A stretch of 64,000 nucleotides of DNA. It comes from Bilabrum cf. latius. Lineage: Eukaryota > Bigyra: Bicosoecida > Bigyra > Bicosoecida. Below, in pieces: positions 22,145-35,500 of this stretch. Each line of letters opens with the position of its first letter. The first letter of the stretch is position 1. A program made the translations under genes and the position numbers. Under the pieces are notes generated by a model, which saw only the letters and a program-made list of their open reading frames with translations, made no database searches and was not told the origin of the DNA. The stretch lies in contig OZ237773.1 of assembly GCA_965178125.1 (NCBI GenBank), forward strand, positions 1 through 64,000. Direction: 5' to 3'.

Positions 22145-24751
22145 TTATTTGAATCTACTCGATCCAAGCCCAAGAGCCCCAGCCGCCGCCAGTCTGGACC
22201 TCGAGCCAGAAGCAGCTCCCTTGGCTCCAGCATCGGCACGCAGCCGCCCAGAAGCTTTACGAGCCCCCATGGAAGCACCAGATGACTTTCTTGAGAGCCT
22301 TCCTTTTGTCTTCGCACCCCGGCTGCCTGCACCTGTCGAGGACCTGCTGCTACTGCTGTTGTTGCCGGCGCCAGTGCCTGTGCTTCGGGCAGACGAGGGC
22401 GGGGGAGCACTGGCCCCGGTCCCGCCTCGAGGCCCCGCTCCGAGCCCCTGCCGCTCTGCTTCCAGTCGATCCACCCGCTCCTTCAGTCTCACCAGTGCCT
22501 CCGTGTACAGCCTCTCCATCTCGGCCACCTTGTCGCGAGGCACCATGTCCCGCTCCACACGGGCCTGCAGCGTGCGCAGCTGGCCCTCAGCCCGCGCTCG
22601 TGCCCCCTCTGCGTCTGCTATCTGAACTGAAGCCGGCACCAGCCCTCCAACCTCACCGCCTCGCCCATTGCTGTCCCCATGGCTGTCTCTACCATCACCT
22701 CGCCGCTCGCCCGAGTCCCCCCGCCCGTCGGCCCGCAGCCGCTCCACCTCCTCCTTCAGCTCGGTGACCCGCCGGCCCAGGTCCTCCTCAGTCTCCAATA
22801 GCTGAGCCTACGCGCCGCGCCACCCCTGCAGCGCGCTCAGCACCTCCTCCCGCGCCTTCTCGGCCTCGTACTCGAGCGCCTCCCTTGCCTGCGCCTCTGC
22901 ATCCGCCCGCTCTTCCTCCCGCTGCAGTCTCTCCTCCAGTTCGCGCCTTACGCCAGTCAAAGCCCGGCCGTGCCTCTCGGCCTCGGCTCGAAGGGCTGCG
23001 TCCAGCCTGCGGGCGATGTCCACCTCTGTCACTGCGGTGGACACCGTGCCCCGCACATGGTCGGCGTCGCTCGCTCCCCCACTGGGATGCACCTCCTTGC
23101 CTCTATCCGCTCCACCGGTGGATGCAGACCCATCGCTACCCTTGCCCAGCACCATCCCCAGCCGTGCCTCTGCCTCCTCGGCTCGCACCTTCGTTCGCTC
23201 GGCCTCGGCTCGCCACCGGCGGCACTCTGCGTGCGCCTTCTGCAGGGCCAGCTGCAGGCTCTCCTCTCCGTCCTCCCTCGCGTCCAGCCGCGCCTGCAGC
23301 TTTTCGGCGAGCGCCTTGTAATCCATGACACGGTTCAGCGAGGCAAGCACCTTCACGCGCCTGGCCCTCTGCCCGAATTGCAGCGATGCGAATGTCTCGC
23401 CCGCGGAAGCCACGGCCCCGCTGACCGTTACTACCAAGCTAGTTCTGCTGTTCCCCCCGAGCGCGTCCTGCAGCAGACGAGTCAACTTTGAGTCCCGGTA
23501 CGGAATGTGACTTCGACGGTCGTCCGCCAGCGCGGCGATGCACTGGCCAAGCGCGCCCAGCGATCGGTTGATCGCCTTGGCCTCGGACAGCCGCAGCCCC
23601 AGGGCCCCGCTCCGCTTGGCTCGCTCAGACCCAGCGAGGTCCACAAGGAACAGCCGGCCCCGGTACACCCTCGGATCACGGACCCCTTCCTCGCCTGCTT
23701 CCTCCCTTCGCAGTTGTCTGCGCTCTATGTCAAGGGCCAGCACTGCGTGCGAGCGACTAGAGTGTGCGTTCAGCGCCGTCGCAGCCACCGCCCGCCGCCC
23801 CTCGCCTCGCCGCAGGAGCCCCATGCACTCGGCGGCAGACCGGACAGGCACTTGCGCCGCCCCTTCGACGTACACGCCGCGCTCCGAATCTTCTCGAAGG
23901 GGCAACGCACGCATTGTACTGCCAGTGGCTGCAGTCGCCCCCGAACTACCCTCCGCACCTTCAGCTCGAGGAAGAGACCCGCCTGCGGTTGTCGGGCGCC
24001 CGTCCAGCACGTAGCCGGCTCCTGGCCCAACCTACGGCCGCCCGGCCTCTGCACTACTTACTGATCCACTGACCGCGGCGCTTGCGTCTTCTCGAGCACC
24101 GCCAACCGCACCAGACCCCCCTAGGAGGTCGTGCACCAGCTCGCAGTAGATCTGAACCAGCGTCATGCGAGCCGTGACTGCCCAGCCGCGGGAGCGTGCC
24201 ACCTCTGCTGCACTGAACAGTTCGTGTAGAGTCCGTGGAACAATACCAGCACCTGGGCCAGGGGTTCCGTCTGCTAGGGATGCTGCAGCTGCGGCCGCCA
24301 TGCTGGCCCCGCTGCCTTGCGAACTGCCGCCGAACATAGTGTGAGTTTTCCCTGTACCAGTCATGCCGTAGCACATCACACATCCCTAGTATCCAAGCAT
24401 TGCAGAACGCACCACGCCTTGCGCTGCTTTCTTGTACACGGCGTCTTGTGATTCGTCAGGACCAAAGCAACCGTCAAATCGAAACTGGTGTTTGGTCGGC
24501 TGAGGGGCAGGGCCCCCTGGAACTACGGGGGTGTTGGACGCTGGCGGACGCAAAAATTCGATCTCTTCGCTAGTTTTACCCCCTCCGAACGTCTTGAACG
24601 TCGAGGGCTGGTGTGGACCAGCAGGTTGAGGCCGCATTCTGCAAAACACTCGAACCCTTTCTGCTGCTCGCATATCATCGTCGTCCTGCAAGTCTGAGTC
24701 TTGCAATGATGGCAGCCAGTCTAGATCTTCTTTCATGATATCGTCTGACAT
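22145..24751 (-). CDS. Kinesin motor protein, N-terminal motor and C-terminal coiled coil
   Basis: Microtubule motor of 868 aa. The motor domain occupies residues about 33-440: RVRVFCRMRP strand, P-loop GMTGTGKTHTMFG (about 125-140), switch I NAHSSRSH (328-335), switch II LVDLAGSE (369-376), and INRSLGALGQCIAAL with IPYRDSKLTRLLQDALGG. After it come charged heptad-like coiled coils and a Ser/Gly/basic tail. Three TAGs are in frame: 24388-24386, which gives GY-TAG-GCVMCYGMTGTGKT where most kinesins have Asn; 24034-24032; and 22810-22808. It ends in TAA (22147-22145) with a second in-frame TAA two codons later. The ATG 24751 was chosen over an upstream TTG. The subfamily is not assigned. Its closeness to ciliary genes suggests but does not prove a ciliary or mitotic role. 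Confidence 0.92.
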
Positions 24752-25004
24752 GGCCTTCACTTCAGGTAATATAAGAACTGTGTGAGGTGCAACAATCAAG
24801 CATGCAAACGTCTAGGAACCCGGAATGTCGGCGGCGGCGGCGCCACGGTGGTGACCGGCGGAGCCGCCCGGACAGGTGCCAGTGGCACCTTGGCGCAGCC
24901 GGGGCTGGAACTGCAGTGACTGCTAGGCAGATTGCTGCAAGATGCATGGTGATACCGGAGCAGGAGAGATCAACTGAACATTTCTGGATCGCAGCGTCTG
25001 TCTG

Positions 25005-28000
25005 TCAAGCGTATGCTAGCATGGCATCATCATCACCCCCCTCTCCGTCATTTTCATCAAATCCAAGGCCATCTTCGCCATCACCGAGCCCCACATCGAC
25101 ATCGCCTAGTCCCTGCGCCACGGATGAATTCACCTTGCTACTGCTTGCGGAACGACCACCGCTGACCGCGGCCATCAATTCCTCGGTTGACAGCTCTTGT
25201 GGGCCTCCCGCTCCAGACTGCCCCCCGCGTTTCCGTTTCTTCCTTGACTTGCCATGCTCTGCCTCCGCCGCCCGCTTCCTCTTGCGTTGCTTGACGAACT
25301 ACCCGTGCAGCATGTCCCACATGTGCCGCTTCCGTTGACTCTCTCCGACAGGAAGCACCAACGCCTGCAGCTCTTCATCATCAATTACCACGTCCACCGC
25401 TGCCTTGGGCTACGATGCTGATGCCGCTGGCTCCAGTGCCCCAGCACCTGAACCTACCGGCTCTATGGAATCAGGTGCCCTGTTGGCGGTGGTGCCGCCT
25501 TTTCTACTGCTCGCAGTTGGATGGATCGATTGGCTCCCTCCCCTGCCTGCATCTGCTGCACCGAAGCTCACGTCAGCATTGGCCCTGGCTCTGTGCTCGT
25601 CATTCAGCGGGACCCATTGCTCCTGGATGCTCCCGGCACTAGGTGCCAATTCCGCCGCCTCAGGATTGCTGGGTACCAGCGCGAGCTAGTCCCGGTCCCC
25701 TGAAGGGGCAGGCGCAACGGAAGAGGCTGCGTGTGCCGAAGAGGAGCCGGTCGTGCGCGCCCTCGTCCTCTAGCTCGTCGCCGCCCGAGGGTCCAGCACG
25801 TCCTGCACAGCCAAGGCACCATCTCGTGGAGCCACAGCCAGCCATCCGCCAAGCGCCGCGTCCGACAGCCCGGGTGGCTTGCGGTCGGTTCTGCGCTGCT
25901 TGCTGCGCAGGTCCCTGTGCAGCTCGGAAGCAATCCCAGCGGCGATCCGCAGGTACTGCCCCAGCTCTCGGTGCCTGCGCGCCTCGCTCGGCTGCAGCCC
26001 TAGGGTGCGAAGAAGACCAGTGGGCGCTGCCGAAGAGGAGGTGCCTGTGCCTCGGCTGGGCCCACGGTGGGGTGCACCCGGCGGGGCACTAGTGGCCCCC
26101 GAACCAGAGGCGCGCAGCCTGGCCCTGAGTGCACGCTCTGCCTCCAGGATCACTCGAGGATCGATGTGGACGTCACCATCGTGACTCGCTTGCGCCAGCC
26201 GCAGCATACGCCGCTCTCGCTGTTTCCTCTGCCGCACGCGGTCCACCAGCAGGGAGATGGGCTCGTCCTCGCTGCCGCTGTCCGAGGTGTCCCCGCCGTC
26301 GACTGCCCTTCTCCGGGTGGAGCGCATGGCTGCTTCCTCTGCCGCTAGGCGGGCGGCGCTAGGACTGCCCTGTTCTGCCGAGTAGCTTACAAGAGGGCCT
26401 GCTACTGAAGAAGCAGAGGAAGCCGAACCCGGCGCCTCAGCCAACCCGCCCATGTGCGACGCCGTTGCACGCCACAAGCCGTCTTCCTGAGGCTCCCCAT
26501 CGTCATGCTTGGACGCCTACACAGCTCGACGCAATGCCCGGGATACCCTTGCTGCACCACCGGGCTAGCCTAGGGCACGGGCAATTACCTCCTGCCTCTG
26601 GCGCTCGGCATCCTCGGGCTCAGACCCAGCCATCCCGCCCGCGAAGCTGACGTCAGCTGGGGTCAGCAGTGCAGAGCCGCGCAACGCAGCGGCTGCAGCA
26701 GCCTCAATTTTTTGCAGATGCTCCTGCGCCCGCTCTGCAGCCTGCGTCAGGGTAGGGTTTGCACCGTCCGTCGACTGCGGGCTTGCTGAATCACTGATGG
26801 CCTTCTTTATGCCAGGAGAAGTCCCGCTACTGCTGCTGCTGCTGCTGCTGCCACTCGGTACGGTGGACGGTAGGGCGGGAGGGAACACACCTGCCGATGC
26901 ATCGGTGGACTTGGCCCCATCCGAAGCAGATACAGCCCTGGCTCGTACAAACGCCGCCTCTCGCAGCCGAGCCCGCACAAACGACGGCGGGTCCGCGTTT
27001 ACGGTGGCCTGCACGACTGCTGCGGCCTCAGCCGGAGTGGAAGCCAGGCCACTAGCAATTGCTGCTTTGCGAAGAGACTTTATGGTCTCTTGTCCGAAGC
27101 CAGAATCGGAAGCGCCGCCTGTGGCTTGCTGCCCCACCCTGCCCCTACCCGAAGTGCCTGCCCCACCCCTCCCTGTGCCCCCCTGCTGCTGCTTCCACTC
27201 GTCCAGCGGAAGCAGAGACACTGCACTCTGCTGCAACTCTGCCAAGCGATCTGCCAACGTGGCCTCGCCAATTCCAACGGCCCGCGCCACGAACTAGGCA
27301 GACACGCGTAGCCCGTGCATTCGGCAAGCGATGACCAGACACGCGGCGCACACTCCCGATGGCCTGCGTCCCGCCACGATCCACTACCGCATGAAGAGCG
27401 CCGCTAGCCGCATGGCAGTCGTCCCCACGGCGTATGTGGCCTCTCCCAGCCGGAGCCGCTCCGCGTGCCTGTGCATGAAGAGGGCCGGGTCTGTGCGGGG
27501 CACCTCCAGCTGGGTGGCCTGCACCAGCCCAGAGTACATGCGGCCCAGGGCAAACACGTTCACCTGGCTAACATCCGAGAAATCTAAGAGCTGCACAGGC
27601 TGCTGGTCCCTGCGGCATGCGGCGTAAAGACACGCCGCCAGCAATGGGTCGGTCTTGCGCCCCTTGGCAAAGCCCTTCTGCAGAGCGAAGATGTAGATGC
27701 GCAGCGCGCCCTCCGAGTGGGCTGCGTCTAGTCGCAGCACGCCAGAGAAGGCCTGAATGACCCGCTTGGCCTTATCTACGGCCACTTGGTGGGCATCCCG
27801 CTGCTGGCCGAGCCCGACTGCCATGCCTCCCCCGGCCATCGACATGCCCCCAACAAACGGACGAGAGGATGTGGCGGACACGAACTAGCCCACTACGCTG
27901 CTGGATCCCCCAGCACCTTCCGAAAATTCTACCTGCGACACGGTCTGGTTTTCTGCTTGAACGTGGCCGCAGCTCATGCACGTGCTGTTTCCCTCGGACG

Positions 28001-28376
28001 GGTTGTCTTGCACAGCAATCTCCCCGCACTGCTCGCAACGCCGGCCTCCAGCACCCGGGGGCAACTCTCCGTCTCCACGTCCAAGCTAGGCACGACTATG
28101 AACTTGTTGCCTGTGCGAATGCAGTGCATTTGCCGTTCCTGCGTTGCTTCCAGGCAAAACAGCCCCCGCCCACTCACTCCCACCTCCTATTTCAGCCCGT
28201 CCCTTGCTACTTGCCGACTGACTGCCTCCATGGGATGTCAACAAATTACCGTTGCTGCCTATATTCCCTGAACTTGTCGCGGCTGTGGCTGTCAAGCCAG
28301 TTCCGAACAGAGCCTCCTCGTCCTCGTCTGGATCTCCTGCGCCTCCCATGTCACCATAGATGTCAATCTCAGACAT
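25005..28376 (-). CDS. BRF1: TFIIIB subunit Brf1 (RNA polymerase III initiation factor)
   Basis: TFIIB-related factor that recruits RNA polymerase III with TBP and Bdp1. The frame of 1,124 codons starts at ATG 28376 (MSEIDIYGDMGG) and ends in TGA at 25007-25005. After an acidic N-terminal extension comes a zinc ribbon (CEQCGE...CMSCGHV) and the linker GGSSSVVG-TAG-FVS; other Brf1 proteins usually have Gly-Gln-Phe there. Two cyclin folds follow: KGRKTDPLLAACLYAACR, then MR-TAG-WIVAGRRPSGVCAACL. Distal Brf1 homology is visible in the DDEEL...MWDMLHG-TAG-FVKQ block and a Lys/Arg-rich tail. Ten TAGs are in frame (28088, 27887, 27386, 27296, 26567, 26519, 25772, 25688, 25412, 25301). The extra length is Ser/Ala/Gly-rich linker. 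Confidence 0.93.
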
Positions 28377-28694
28377 AGCCGCCAGAACAATTCAGATTGT
28401 CACGTACAGTACCCCTGCTAATTCCTGCGGTGGAACAAGGGACCTGGCCTGGTTGGAAGAGAGCGAATCAAACCGTCGCTGAGAACCTGGTGTGATGTGA
28501 CGAGTGCGAATCATGTCCGTCTCCGATGATGAGTCAAGTGAAGTGACCGTGCCGCACCGGTGCTTGTTCGAACGAAGTATAGCTCAGCAGTGCAAATCAT
28601 TGCACAGCGCGTGCACGCGAAGATAAAAACCAGGCCTAGCCAATGCTTGTGACGATGATGCATTTGGTTCCATCTCACACACTACTACAAGGTT
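28377..28694. other. Intergenic between MCM4 and BRF1
   Basis: 318 bases between the 3' end of MCM4 and the ATG of BRF1, both on the minus strand. No open frame of note and no repeat. It should hold the BRF1 promoter. Confidence 0.5.
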
Positions 28695-31600
28695 TCAGTG
28701 CTTGCCCCCACCCGCAGGCTTGAGCACCACGGTCTTCCGCCTGCTATCGAACTGCACCATACCTTCCTCCGCCATCCCCTTCACGCAACGCTCTACCTCA
28801 TCCCGCGACACAGGCACGTCAGAGTCCCTCTCCAGCAGCTTGAGCAGCTCCCCCAGTGAGTAGGACGTCCCCGCCCGCACCTGTCCCCCCGCCGCGATCC
28901 CCGCGATGGCCTCCTGCAGCATGTCGTTCCTGTCGCGCGCGCCAGCCGACAGGCCCGTCTAAAGCGCGTCCATGTCGATCGTGCCTGTGCGCGGGTCCGT
29001 GGCGGCCCGCTGCGTGGCCACGTGCATCAGCCGTACCGCCTCCCTGACATCGTCCGCCTCCACGGTCTCGCTCAGCCTGATGCGGGCGTGTGCCTCTGCT
29101 AGCCGCACCAAGCTCTCGAGCTGGCGGGGCGTTGCTGCGATGGTCTTGCGCCCGCTGCTGCCCTGCGCCCCGCCCGCCCCGCCCCTGCGCATTGCGGTGT
29201 ACTCGCGCACCAGGCTGTCCGCTGCTTCCGCCGTCAGCTTGGGCTGCACGGCCCTGCGCACGTACGAGATGAACTGCGTCACCTCAGCGGTGGGAATAGG
29301 CACCTATGCCTGCCCGCGGGCCTCCTCGTCCTGCGCGCGGTCCTCCTCGCTGAAGTAGAGGCTCACGATGTGTCTGGCCAGCCTGCGGTCGTGCTCCGGG
29401 TCGCAGTGGTCGAGCACGAGGTAGATGAGGTCGAACCTAGACAGAATGGTGGGCGGAAGCTTAATATTCTCCACCACGCTCAGCCGCGGGTTGTACCTCG
29501 ACTCGACCGGGTTGGCGCTGGCCAGCACAGAGGTGCGTGCGTTGAGCGTGCACACGATGCCGGCTTTGGCCACAGACACAGTCTGCTGCTCCATGACCTC
29601 GTGCAGGATAGCCCGCGTGGTGTCGTTCATCTTGTCGAACTCGTCGATGCAGCACACGCCCCTGTCGCTCAGCACCAGTGCACCGCTCTCCAGCACCGGT
29701 TCCCTCGTGTCTGGGTCCTTGGTCACGTAGGCAGTCAGACCAACGGCACTGGAGCCCTTGCCGCTCGTGTAGATCCCGCGAGGAGCCAGTTTGTGCACGT
29801 ACCGCAGCAGCTGCGACTTGCTCGTCCCGGGATCGCCGCACAGCAAGACGTTGACCTCTCCCCTGAAGCGCCCCATCGAGCCGAGGTCCTTGGAGCAACC
29901 GCCCACCAGCTGCAGTAGCAGTCCCTTCTTCACGTCCTCCATGCCCCACACGCTGGGCGCCAGCGAGAAACTCAGCCGATCGTAGGCCAATGGGTCGTCA
30001 GCGATGGCACGCGCCCGGTCCCGCTGCTCCTCGTCTCGCCGCCCAGCGTCTGTGACCTCGTCTGCCAGAGCAGTGGGGTCTCCGCGCAGGGCACTTCCGT
30101 CCGCATCTGCATCCGTGCCGTCTGTCCTGGCCTCGGCCTGCAGTCGCCCCTTCTGCACGCGCTGGACGTGCACAACGTCCAGGAATGTGCGGAACACGCT
30201 GCGAGTGGTGCGCTGCCTGGGGTTGGGTCGCACGGGCACCGCTCGGAACACACCAGTCACCTTTACCCTGTCGCCTGGCAGCACCGCATCTACCAGATCG
30301 TCGTGGGCGAAGAGCACTACTGTGTGCGGGGTCTCGCCCTCCGGGATGTGCTCGGGGGTTTCCTGCAGCTTGACCTGCTGCTTGTCCGCAAATTGGCTCC
30401 GGTTGTGCACCAGCATGAACGAGTGCCGCGCCCGGCACTGCTCGCACTGGGCCGGTTCGTCCACACGGGCCCGCTGCACAGGCACCTGCTCGTCCCTGCC
30501 GCACGAGGTGCACTTGAAGTGCGCCACCCTAAGGTCCGGGATGAAGGAAGAGGCCCGGATCACCAGTCCGCTGATGCTCACCAGCGAATCGACGTGCTGG
30601 GGCTCCAGCTCGCGCATGCGTTGCACCGAATGCAGGTTGAACGGCCGTACCTGCACCGACAGGTTGCAGGGCGCGGCCTCGTCGTCCTCGGGCATGCCGG
30701 CCTCGGGCAGCCCCACGCCCGCCTCCCTGCACGTGGCCTGGTACTCCTCAGTGGCCACCCGATCCAGCAGCATGATAACCTCCGTGGGGTGCCGGATGAG
30801 CTGCGCGTACAGCTGCTGCCCCTCGCCTAGCTCGCCCCAGTTGTGCATCGCGTGGCAGTCCAGCGTCAGCACGGGTCGCTCCTGCTCACACATCTGCAGG
30901 TAGAGCCGCTGGAAGTAGGAGCGGCCGCTGTCCGAGGACCTCGAGGAATTTGGCGCCGACCGCTGCGAGGAGGAAGACGCGGAGGCACCGGTGGCAGGCA
31001 CGTCCTCTTCGTCCTCTTCATCCTCGTCCGCCTTGGAGTCGCTAGGCTAGACCCTTCGGACCCCGCTACTCGCTGGCTTGAACTCGCGAAGGAACTGCCG
31101 GAACTCCGCCATAACCTTCTCCACGCTGATGTTCGTGCCCCAAATCACCGTCTCGCCGGCAGAATCGCCGCCAGACGTGCGCGCGGCTCGCATCGCGCTG
31201 CCAGGCACAGCCACCACTGCGTCCCCGGGTCCGTCCCCGTCCGAGCTGGGGTCGTCCTTGCCTCCGCCGCGCCTGCCGCCGCCTTGTCCACCGCCAGACC
31301 CGCCCGGTGCCCCATCCCCCTCGGAAGACCCTGGGTCATCGCTGCCCCCGGGACCATCGCCCCCCGCGCCCCTTCTGCGCCTGCCCTTGCGCCCAGGGGC
31401 CGGCGGCTGCAGCGCACCCAGACCCGAGCCAGAGCCAGAGCCCGCGCCCTCGCCCGCCTCTCCTACGCCGGGAGAGGCCCCAGACCCGGAGGACCCGGAC
31501 ACTGCTGCCGCCTGCTTGCCGGCGCGACTCCTCGGGGTTCGCACGGTGACTGCCTCAAATGCCCCCCTCGCCCGACGGGCGCTTCGCTGCTCCTCATGTC

Positions 31601-31871
31601 CCCCCTCCTCGCTGCCGAGATCCCCCCGATCCCCGCGGCTGCGAGACCGGGAGCGGGAGCGCCCGCGCTGTCTGGACGGGGTGCCGTCGCCATCAGAGGC
31701 CGGCCCACCCAGAGCAGGACTGCCGACACGAAGCAGGCGGCTGTCCCCAAACGCTCCTCTGCCGCGCTCCGACAGACCGGGCTTGGATCGAGCTGCCGCG
31801 CTGCGTGTTGGAGAGAAGTTGCGACACCGATCAACGGCATAGTGGTCGGTCCAGAAGCACACGTACGGCAT
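28695..31871 (-). CDS. MCM4: Replicative helicase subunit Mcm4
   Basis: Subunit of the MCM2-7 ring, the engine of the CMG helicase in the nucleus. The 1,058-aa intronless protein begins at ATG 31871, with an in-frame TAA immediately upstream. A long Ser/Gly/Arg-rich tail is followed by VIWGTNISVEKVMAEFRQFL, the Mcm4 landmark. It has zinc-finger pairs CTSC (about 454) and CEQC (about 476), Walker A GDPGTSKS (679-686), Walker B CCIDEFDK and arginine finger SRFDL. TAGs occur at residues 275, 856 and 971. The last lies in IDMDAL-TAG-TGLSAGAR, and the winged-helix C-terminus follows before TGA (28697-28695). Under the standard code the N-terminal tail, AAA core and C-terminus would be three separate fragments. 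It is divergent with CDC45. Confidence 0.97.
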
Positions 31872-32574
31872 TTATTGTAAAATGTGGTCATTCAGTCCAT
31901 TCGGTACGCTTACTTTTGGGTGAGGGGATCACTGCTCCCGCGTGCAGGCTGATGCAGCTCGTCGCCGCGACTGCTCATTGGGCGAAGCCCAGGACCATCG
32001 CGCTCAGATGCCATTGATCTTGCCCCCTAACTGGCTGCGTATTGGTCTGCGTAGATACAGAATGCGTATGCATAAGCAGAAGCTGAGCGCCGCCATGCGA
32101 GCAAAGTTGGTCTGGGGCAGTTGAAATTGCAACAGCTTGTCGTGCCATAAAGCCTCTGTCTCCAAGACACGTTTCAGCGCAACCCGCCGCAGTCCACGAA
32201 TGCTAAATATCCTGATGCACAGGGTGGTATACATGCTACGCATACTGTCAATAGACTCACTCAATTCAGGACTGCCTCTGCCGGAAACGTCGGCCACACC
32301 ATCGTCCGAAGGAGAATGCATGCGACGTTCAAACTGAGGAGTTCTGCAGATTTCTACTAGTTTAGATATATGCCAATATAGAAAGGCGTACCTGGCTCAG
32401 CGACAATGTGGCAGGCAGTGGAGTTGCACCTGAAAAGCTCGACCGCCGATCCTTGCCATTTCTCTTAAATTATCGAATCGATGTCAACCGACGAAGAACA
32501 CCTCACAAATGAGTTCTTCGCGAACGTTCTTTCATTCAAAATAACATCTCTCTCACATTTCAAGTTGCTACAGC
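31872..32574. promoter_or_regulatory. Divergent intergenic region between MCM4 and CDC45
   Basis: 703 bases separate the divergent ATGs of MCM4 (31871, minus) and CDC45 (32575, plus), two members of the same helicase complex. The region is less GC-rich than the genes and should hold both promoters. It also contains a doubtful 105-codon frame on the minus strand. I looked for E2F/MCB-like sites (TTTSGCGC, ACGCGT) and saw no convincing match. Confidence 0.5.
32004..32321 (-). CDS. Doubtful small ORF, 105 aa
   Basis: ATG 32321 to TGA 32006-32004, inside the MCM4/CDC45 divergent region. The product is basic with an amphipathic stretch (LRRVALKRVLETEALWHDKL) and no recognised domain. It has no in-frame TAG. 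It may be a real small gene, an upstream exon or chance; I lean towards chance or a partial exon. Confidence 0.25.
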   Translation of the reverse strand: MHSPSDDGVADVSGRGSPELSESIDSMRSMYTTLCIRIFSIRGLRRVALKRVLETEALWHDKLLQFQLPQTNFARMAALSFCLCIRILYLRRPIRSQLGGKINGI

Positions 32575-35500
32575 ATGCCGTTGTACCCACTCTCTTCCGT
32601 ATCGTCCTGGTACGATCAAATTGGCAGGCTATCACAGGCTGCTGCTGCCAGGGCTCGCGAATCATAGTCTGGGGCAATCAAGCCGGATACCGTTGGAAGG
32701 GACCCAGCTGTCCTCGTACTGGTTACGCCCGAGGTAGATAGCCTATGTGCGTGCAGAATCGTTGAGCAGCTGTTGGATGCTGATACGATTCCGTACACTG
32801 TCCGGCCAATGGCGGGCATGGGTTCCCTCGCTGAGGAGGAATCAGCCAAAATTATTCGAAACCACCGAGTTGTGCTTGCCATCAACTCAGGGAATGAGAA
32901 TCCCTACGACATGCTGCTACAGCTCCCGTTGGTGAGGTGTACAATTCAACTGGTCGCCAAAGCACCGAACAGTTCGGCTCCATGCCATCATGATGTATTC
33001 GTAGAAGCCCAGTCATCGCAGGGAAGCCCACCGCCCGATTATCGCCCAGCCTACGATGCCGGGGCCCCCACTGCCAATACAATGGACGAGTGGGCAGTGC
33101 AAGAATTAGGAATAGAGAACGCAACTCGCTTGGGCTACGACGTTGAAGCTGGTGGCGGCAGCGGCGGCGGCGAACCGCGCGCCCTTGCAGCCCGGGCTGG
33201 AGTGCTCGATTCGGATTCCCTGAGCGTGAGTGGGGGTGCCCTGCGGCCCATTGATTCAAGTGAATGGCGCGACCGTGTCGATGTGTTTGTGCTGGACAAG
33301 CACCGCCCCTGCAACCACTCCAATGTGCGCGGGAGACGAGGGGAGCGCGAGACGTGCGGCGCCCTGGAGGCCGCCAGGCGGCACAACGTGCACGTGCTGG
33401 ACCACGGCGTGTCCGCTGGACCGGAGGAGGTGCCGGAGGAGGGCGACGAGGAGCTCGAGCTGGACGACTGGGACGAGGAGGACCCCACGCCGGAGGCTGC
33501 AGGGGAGCGGCGAGCCTTGGCCGCGTTCGGACTGGACGGCAAGGCGGGTCAGGGCGGGTCTGACGGAGAGGACGAGGACGAGGATGAGGACACAGCTGGA
33601 GGCGAGGCAGAGGATGATTCGGATTCCGAATCAAACTAGGAGGAGAGGAGAGGAGACGAGAGGAGCGCAGGAGATGCCGCGGCTGCGTCATCCTCCTCAT
33701 CGTCCTCATCGTCCTCATCCTCCGCGTCATCCGCACCCGCTTCTCAGGGAGGCACGCCATCGATAACACCTTCCTCGTCCTCGTCCTCTGCTGATTCGTC
33801 TGGCTCTGCCCCATCAAGCGGCGCAGGGCAGGGCTCGCTGGGCTCCAAGCGGGAGCGGCCTGTCGGTGCTCGAGACGATGTCAGTGACTCAGAGAACAAG
33901 AGGGCGAGACTCAGGAGCAGACGGCAGAAGAAAAAGCGCCGGAAGCAGCGGGTGGTGCTCCCCGAGAGCCGGGAGGAAGCAGACACGTGGGTGGTGGCTC
34001 TGCGCAGAAGGGGCAGGGCACAGCGGTGGCAGGCGTGGTACTCTAGACGGTTTTGCGGCACTCCGGCGGCGTACTGCGCGTATCGGTTGGCGTGCGACAT
34101 TGGGAGGCGTCAGTCGTCCCTGCTCTGGCTGGCCATCGTTGGAGTCACCGCAGACTACTCCGAGGGCAGGTTTGGCGACATGGACTACGACCAGCTGGCG
34201 GGGTATTTTGCCACTGAGGCGCAATCTATGGCTCCAGCCGACCTGGCGGCCATCGGTGATGGCACGCACGCTGGTGGCGAGGGGCGAGACAAGGGAGCGC
34301 AGGCCGATCACATCGAAGCAGCGGATGCATAGCAGGGGCTCGTGGTCCCAGCAACTGACTACAGATGCCCTCTCCTGCGTGAGTGGACTCTGGAAAACGC
34401 TATGCAGGCCTCTCCTTACATTGGCGCTCGTCTCGGCTTCTGGCTCAAGCATGACAGGGTGGACCGGTTGAAACGACTGTTAGTTCGCATTGGAATACCA
34501 GCTGAAGAGGCGAAGCAACATTGGTCTCATGTGAAGCGACGCACCGCTGAGCGATTGCGCAGCGAAGCTGCCGCAGCGGAGTTTCATCAGGCTGGGATTC
34601 ACAGGTTGCGATTCAACGGTTTCGAGATGCAGCGCGGCTTCTAGCGAAGGGTATCTGCGCTGGATGTAGCCACCGCGGTAAGTGCTCTACTAGAATGTGG
34701 AACTGATTCATCTGGATCCGCTGCCCCGTCTGACTTTGACCCGAAGCTCGGAGTATCCACGTCTGCGAGCAGTGCGGCGCGCACTGGAGTTCTCACTGAT
34801 CGTAAGTATGCATCTGCGTGGCAAGGCAACTGGTCACTGGCCTATAAATGCCTCGGAAACAACGAGCTTGCGGACACTTTGCTTCAGATGGGTATTGAGC
34901 GAGCTAAAGCGCAGCTTTCATGCACTGCATATCTCATCCCAGCGGCACTACGTAGACTGGCCAGTGACCCGTCAAAACGGGGTTCGCGTGCAGATGACAC
35001 TGCCAGGAGATTACGTAGTATAGAGGATGCCCCTGTTCGCCTAGTCATGATCGAAAGACCAACGCCTACGGAAACTTCATTGCTCCACGGGGCTGGTGCT
35101 TGTACAAAGCTTGCATTGACTGCTGCGGACATGTTCAGGGTAGAAGAACTTCGGTACTTAAGTTCTCGCGGTCTTACAATAGAGGACAGCAGTGCTAGAG
35201 CTGAAAAACCAGTTGTTATGGCTATCAGAAATTCCTCAAACGGATGGTGGACTGTTGCTGGGGTTATGGCTCCGCTGACAACCGATGGAACGACCCATAC
35301 CGTGTTTCGGGATTGGATGATGCAGTCAGCAAATGATCCGTCAAGCATCATTCATTTTGATGGTTTCAATGGTGATGTTCTGTATATACATGGCGACAAG
35401 GCCTTTGACCAGTTTCGCTTAAAGTTACTTGGGTTGATGGAATCACCCGAAGAACTTCGAGCTTTAGGTAGCGACAGGCCGGCTGGGAGTTTGCAGCCAG

